From Polychytrium aggregatum (Eukaryota; Chytridiomycota; Chytridiomycetes; Polychytriales), in assembly GCF_025602895.1 (NCBI RefSeq), contig NW_026516276.1:62001-126000 (forward strand): a stretch of DNA of 64,000 nucleotides, given 5' to 3'. Under the pieces are notes generated by a model that saw only the letters and a list, made by a program, of their open reading frames with translations, did not search any database and was not told the DNA's origin. Position numbers and translations under genes: made by a program. This document shows positions 61,872-64,000 of this stretch, piece after piece. Within the stretch, counting starts at the first letter, position 1; every line of letters starts with the position of its first letter.

Positions 61872-64000
61872 CCCACCACCATCACCCGCAGCAGCAGCAG
61901 TTGTCCCAACTTTCTCAGCATTCAATGGAGGGCCATGCCCAGCCAACGCTGTCGACACGCAGTCCGTCGCCGATGCAGCGACCAGCGCCGCTAGTACAGT
62001 CGGCTATCGAAGACGAACAGAATCGAGAGATTGACGACGAAATCATGGCCTTGAAAGCCATTTACGAGAACGACCTCGTCGAAGAAACCGTTCGCCAGAC
62101 CCGAGGTACAGCTGCGTCCCCTCCCCCAAATGCTCATGCGCCCGGCTGGGGATGGCCTGCCCCGGCTGACGGTCTTCTCCAGAGCACTAATCCCGAGCTG
62201 AATTGGCAATCCCGTCGAGAAGCTTGGCAAAAGGACATTGCCCGGAGAGGTCTCAAGATCTCGCTGAAGCCGCCGTATGATCAAAATGGCAACGATCTGA
62301 AGGGCCAGGTCCAGCTGACGCTGATTGTGAGGTGGCTATTGGGAGTCTCATGCGAGCAGATGGGCAAGCGCATCCGATCGGATGGCTGCGGACTCAACCA
62401 CACGCCAAATTGCAGGGCAGGACATGCGCTTGCTCTTTTCATGGAGGCTTTCGAATCCCTGGTCGACTGATGCATGTGCTTCGATGGTAGCTATCCGCCA
62501 AACTATCCTGAAGAGGTGCCAGATCTTCACCTGGAGAAGGACAAAGGCAAGTGGACGAGGACACTGCTTGTTCACCGATGCTGGCGACGAGGCTGTGCTT
62601 CCAATGCTAACTGCAGCGAATCGACAGGCCTCTCGGATGCACAGTTCCGGACACTGCAGTCACTAGTGCCTGAATGGGCCGAGCAGTTCAAGGGTAAGCC
62701 TCGCTCGCTCGCTCTCTGGTCCCCAATGGACCGCTCCGTTGGCATTTTTCTCCATCTCACCAAGCCGATCGCGGACATGCCCTTCCCGAAATCATTTCTG
62801 GGATCCGTTGCACCTGGCTCGTGAACATCTCTGTTCGTTGAGCAGGGCAAGTGATGGTGAGTAGATCGATCAGCGCCGACGTCGGTAGCCGCGGTGCATG
62901 TGCTTTGGCTTCAAGAGTATCGTCAACTGATGGACTGTATGTTGCATCCGATTCCAATACCGATGCGGTGGCATATCGCCATTATCGCCCGTAACATGCC
63001 CTGACCATTGGACGACGCACAAGATCTTTAGCATTATCGACATGGTCCAGGACTACATGAGCGTCAACAACAGCATCATCCGTGGTACCAAGCAAATATC
63101 GGCCCACGAGCAGATGCTCGATCGTCGCGAGCACGACGAGCTAGTCAAGCAGGAGCAAATTCGAGAAACGGAACAACGCAAGATGCTGGAGGAGGCCGAG
63201 GCCCGAAAGGAGGAAGATGACACTTTTCTCCGGCGCATTGTCGACGAAATCAACCAGAAAAAGGCCCAGCGCAAGGAGCTGCTTCGGCGAAAAGACACCG
63301 TGCCGTCGCTCGATGTGACGGAGATGAGCCTCCGGACGCAGCAATCGTTCAGCGGCTCCGAGTCCACCACCACCAGCGAGCCAGACTCGGAGGATGCAAC
63401 TGAACAGGAGAGCGATCGCAGCCCCACAGACAGCCAGAGCCAAGAGCCGGTATATATTGGCGCAGCTGCGAAATGGGGTTGTTTGTGCCGCACGATGCTT
63501 GAGCATCGTTACTGACACTCTCCTGTCATAGGCGCAGACAAGACGGATGGAGTTTGCCTTGCGCGGATCCAGAATCAAAAATGGTTTGTATGGTCACAAG
63601 CAGCGCAAGGGTACCGAATGTACTCGATACTTCATACCTCAAATGTCATACCTCATCGTTGATACTTGATACTTGATACTTGATACTTGATACTTGATAC
63701 TTGATACTTGATACTTGATATTTGATATTTGATATTTGATATTTGATACCGCTCCGCAACTCGGTCGTACGGCTCCATCGTCTCATTTACGGCCTTGCCA
63801 CTCGGCGCTCGCATCTCTGCCCCCGCCAGGATCCAGCTTCTATAGCATCTACCGTGTTGCTAGCTACGAAAACTCCTCGGACGATACCGACATGCTCGTC
63901 TTGCAGGAGTTCCGTATCGCGGACGAGTACTACACTCGTGCCGGCGCTGACGGAGAGAGAAAGCTTGTCAGCATCATCGAAGAGATCCAGACGCTCAAGG
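61799..64000 (+). CDS. GCN2: eIF2-alpha kinase Gcn2, N-terminal part (runs off the window)
   Basis: Exons seen: 61799-62331, 62491-62550, 62617-62693, 62846-62856 (11 bases), 63024-63449, 63532-63583 and 63830 onward. The protein begins MAKKKRQARATGPV and a poly-Gln/His stretch, then the RWD domain: EIDDEIMALKAIYENDL, QVQLTLIVSYPPNYPEEVPDL, GLSDAQFRTLQSLVPEW and GQVMIFSIIDMVQDYM. A charged helical region follows (REHDELVKQEQIRETEQRK), as in Gcn2, then a Ser/Glu-rich linker and the start of the degenerate kinase domain (SFYSIYRVASYENSSDD, LQEFRIADEYYTRAG). Gcn2 senses uncharged tRNA and stalled ribosomes; the RWD domain binds Gcn1. The true kinase and HisRS-like domains must lie beyond 64000. 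The RWD has an insertion of about 40 residues after its first helix. Confidence 0.9.
61841..61870 (+). repeat. CAG/CAA run coding for poly-Gln in Gcn2
   Basis: Ten Gln codons in a row, then a His/Pro/Gln-rich stretch. Confidence 0.9.
63658..63749. repeat. GATACTT heptamer array in GCN2 intron
   Basis: About nine GATACTT units pass into four GATATTT units, inside the 246-base intron 63584-63829. Confidence 0.95.

Noticed and set aside
62106-62182. possible intron in GCN2 (GTACAG to CTCCAG)
   Set aside because: Removing it breaks the frame before the LNWQSRREAWQ segment, while reading through keeps the RWD frame open. I treat it as coding insertion.
1-64000. tRNA, rRNA or CRISPR features
   Set aside because: I looked for conserved tRNA arm sequences, rRNA cores and spaced direct repeats and found none that I could support by eye. 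The tandem arrays present lack unique spacers.

Overview
The window looks like nuclear DNA of an early-diverging (chytrid-like) fungus. It is GC-rich, its genes carry many short GT-AG introns (about 65-540 bases), and several promoters show a TATA box. The strongest fungal marker is a complete class V-type chitin synthase with an N-terminal myosin-like motor and a C-terminal DEK domain (30774-37081). A Pil1-like BAR protein, an Rtt106 histone chaperone and a Gcn2 kinase support the same reading. The exact taxon is inference.

Layout, left to right: a single-pass membrane protein (869-2275); a cluster of Tc1/mariner-type short elements (3.1-4.1 kb); a small secreted Cys-rich protein on the minus strand (4223-5123); a stand-alone ACAD10/11-type APH kinase (5945-8270); a mitochondrial-type 2-Cys peroxiredoxin (8718-11044); a Ser/Pro-rich protein (12903-14630); an AN1 zinc-finger protein (minus, 16483-16770); a dual-specificity phosphatase (minus, 18126-19751); Rtt106 (21072-23662); an MFS transporter (25060-26604); the Pil1-like BAR protein (27165-29624); the chitin synthase; a histidine phosphatase (38221-38841); a C2H2 factor (minus, 39881-41188); a small PP1-docking-like protein (minus, 43663-44001); a 1085-residue scaffold-like protein (47736-50993); STRAP (52154-54007); an RlmN-like radical SAM methyltransferase with a C-terminal membrane anchor (minus, 54404-56318); a SET-domain protein (minus, 56741-59624); a four-pass membrane protein (minus, 60161-61275); and the 5' part of GCN2 (61799 to the window end).

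The genes do not form a pathway. Several concern the cell surface (chitin synthase, Pil1-like, two membrane proteins, MFS) and several concern translation or RNA (RlmN-like, STRAP, Gcn2). A single family of Tc1/mariner-like terminal-inverted-repeat elements recurs at six or more places, always between genes. Copies lie on both sides of the RlmN-like gene, and one appears to supply the stop codon of the SET gene. I assembled the exon models by eye from splice consensus, reading-frame phase and family conservation; phases are consistent throughout each model. Most long antisense ORFs are GC-driven shadows and were left out.
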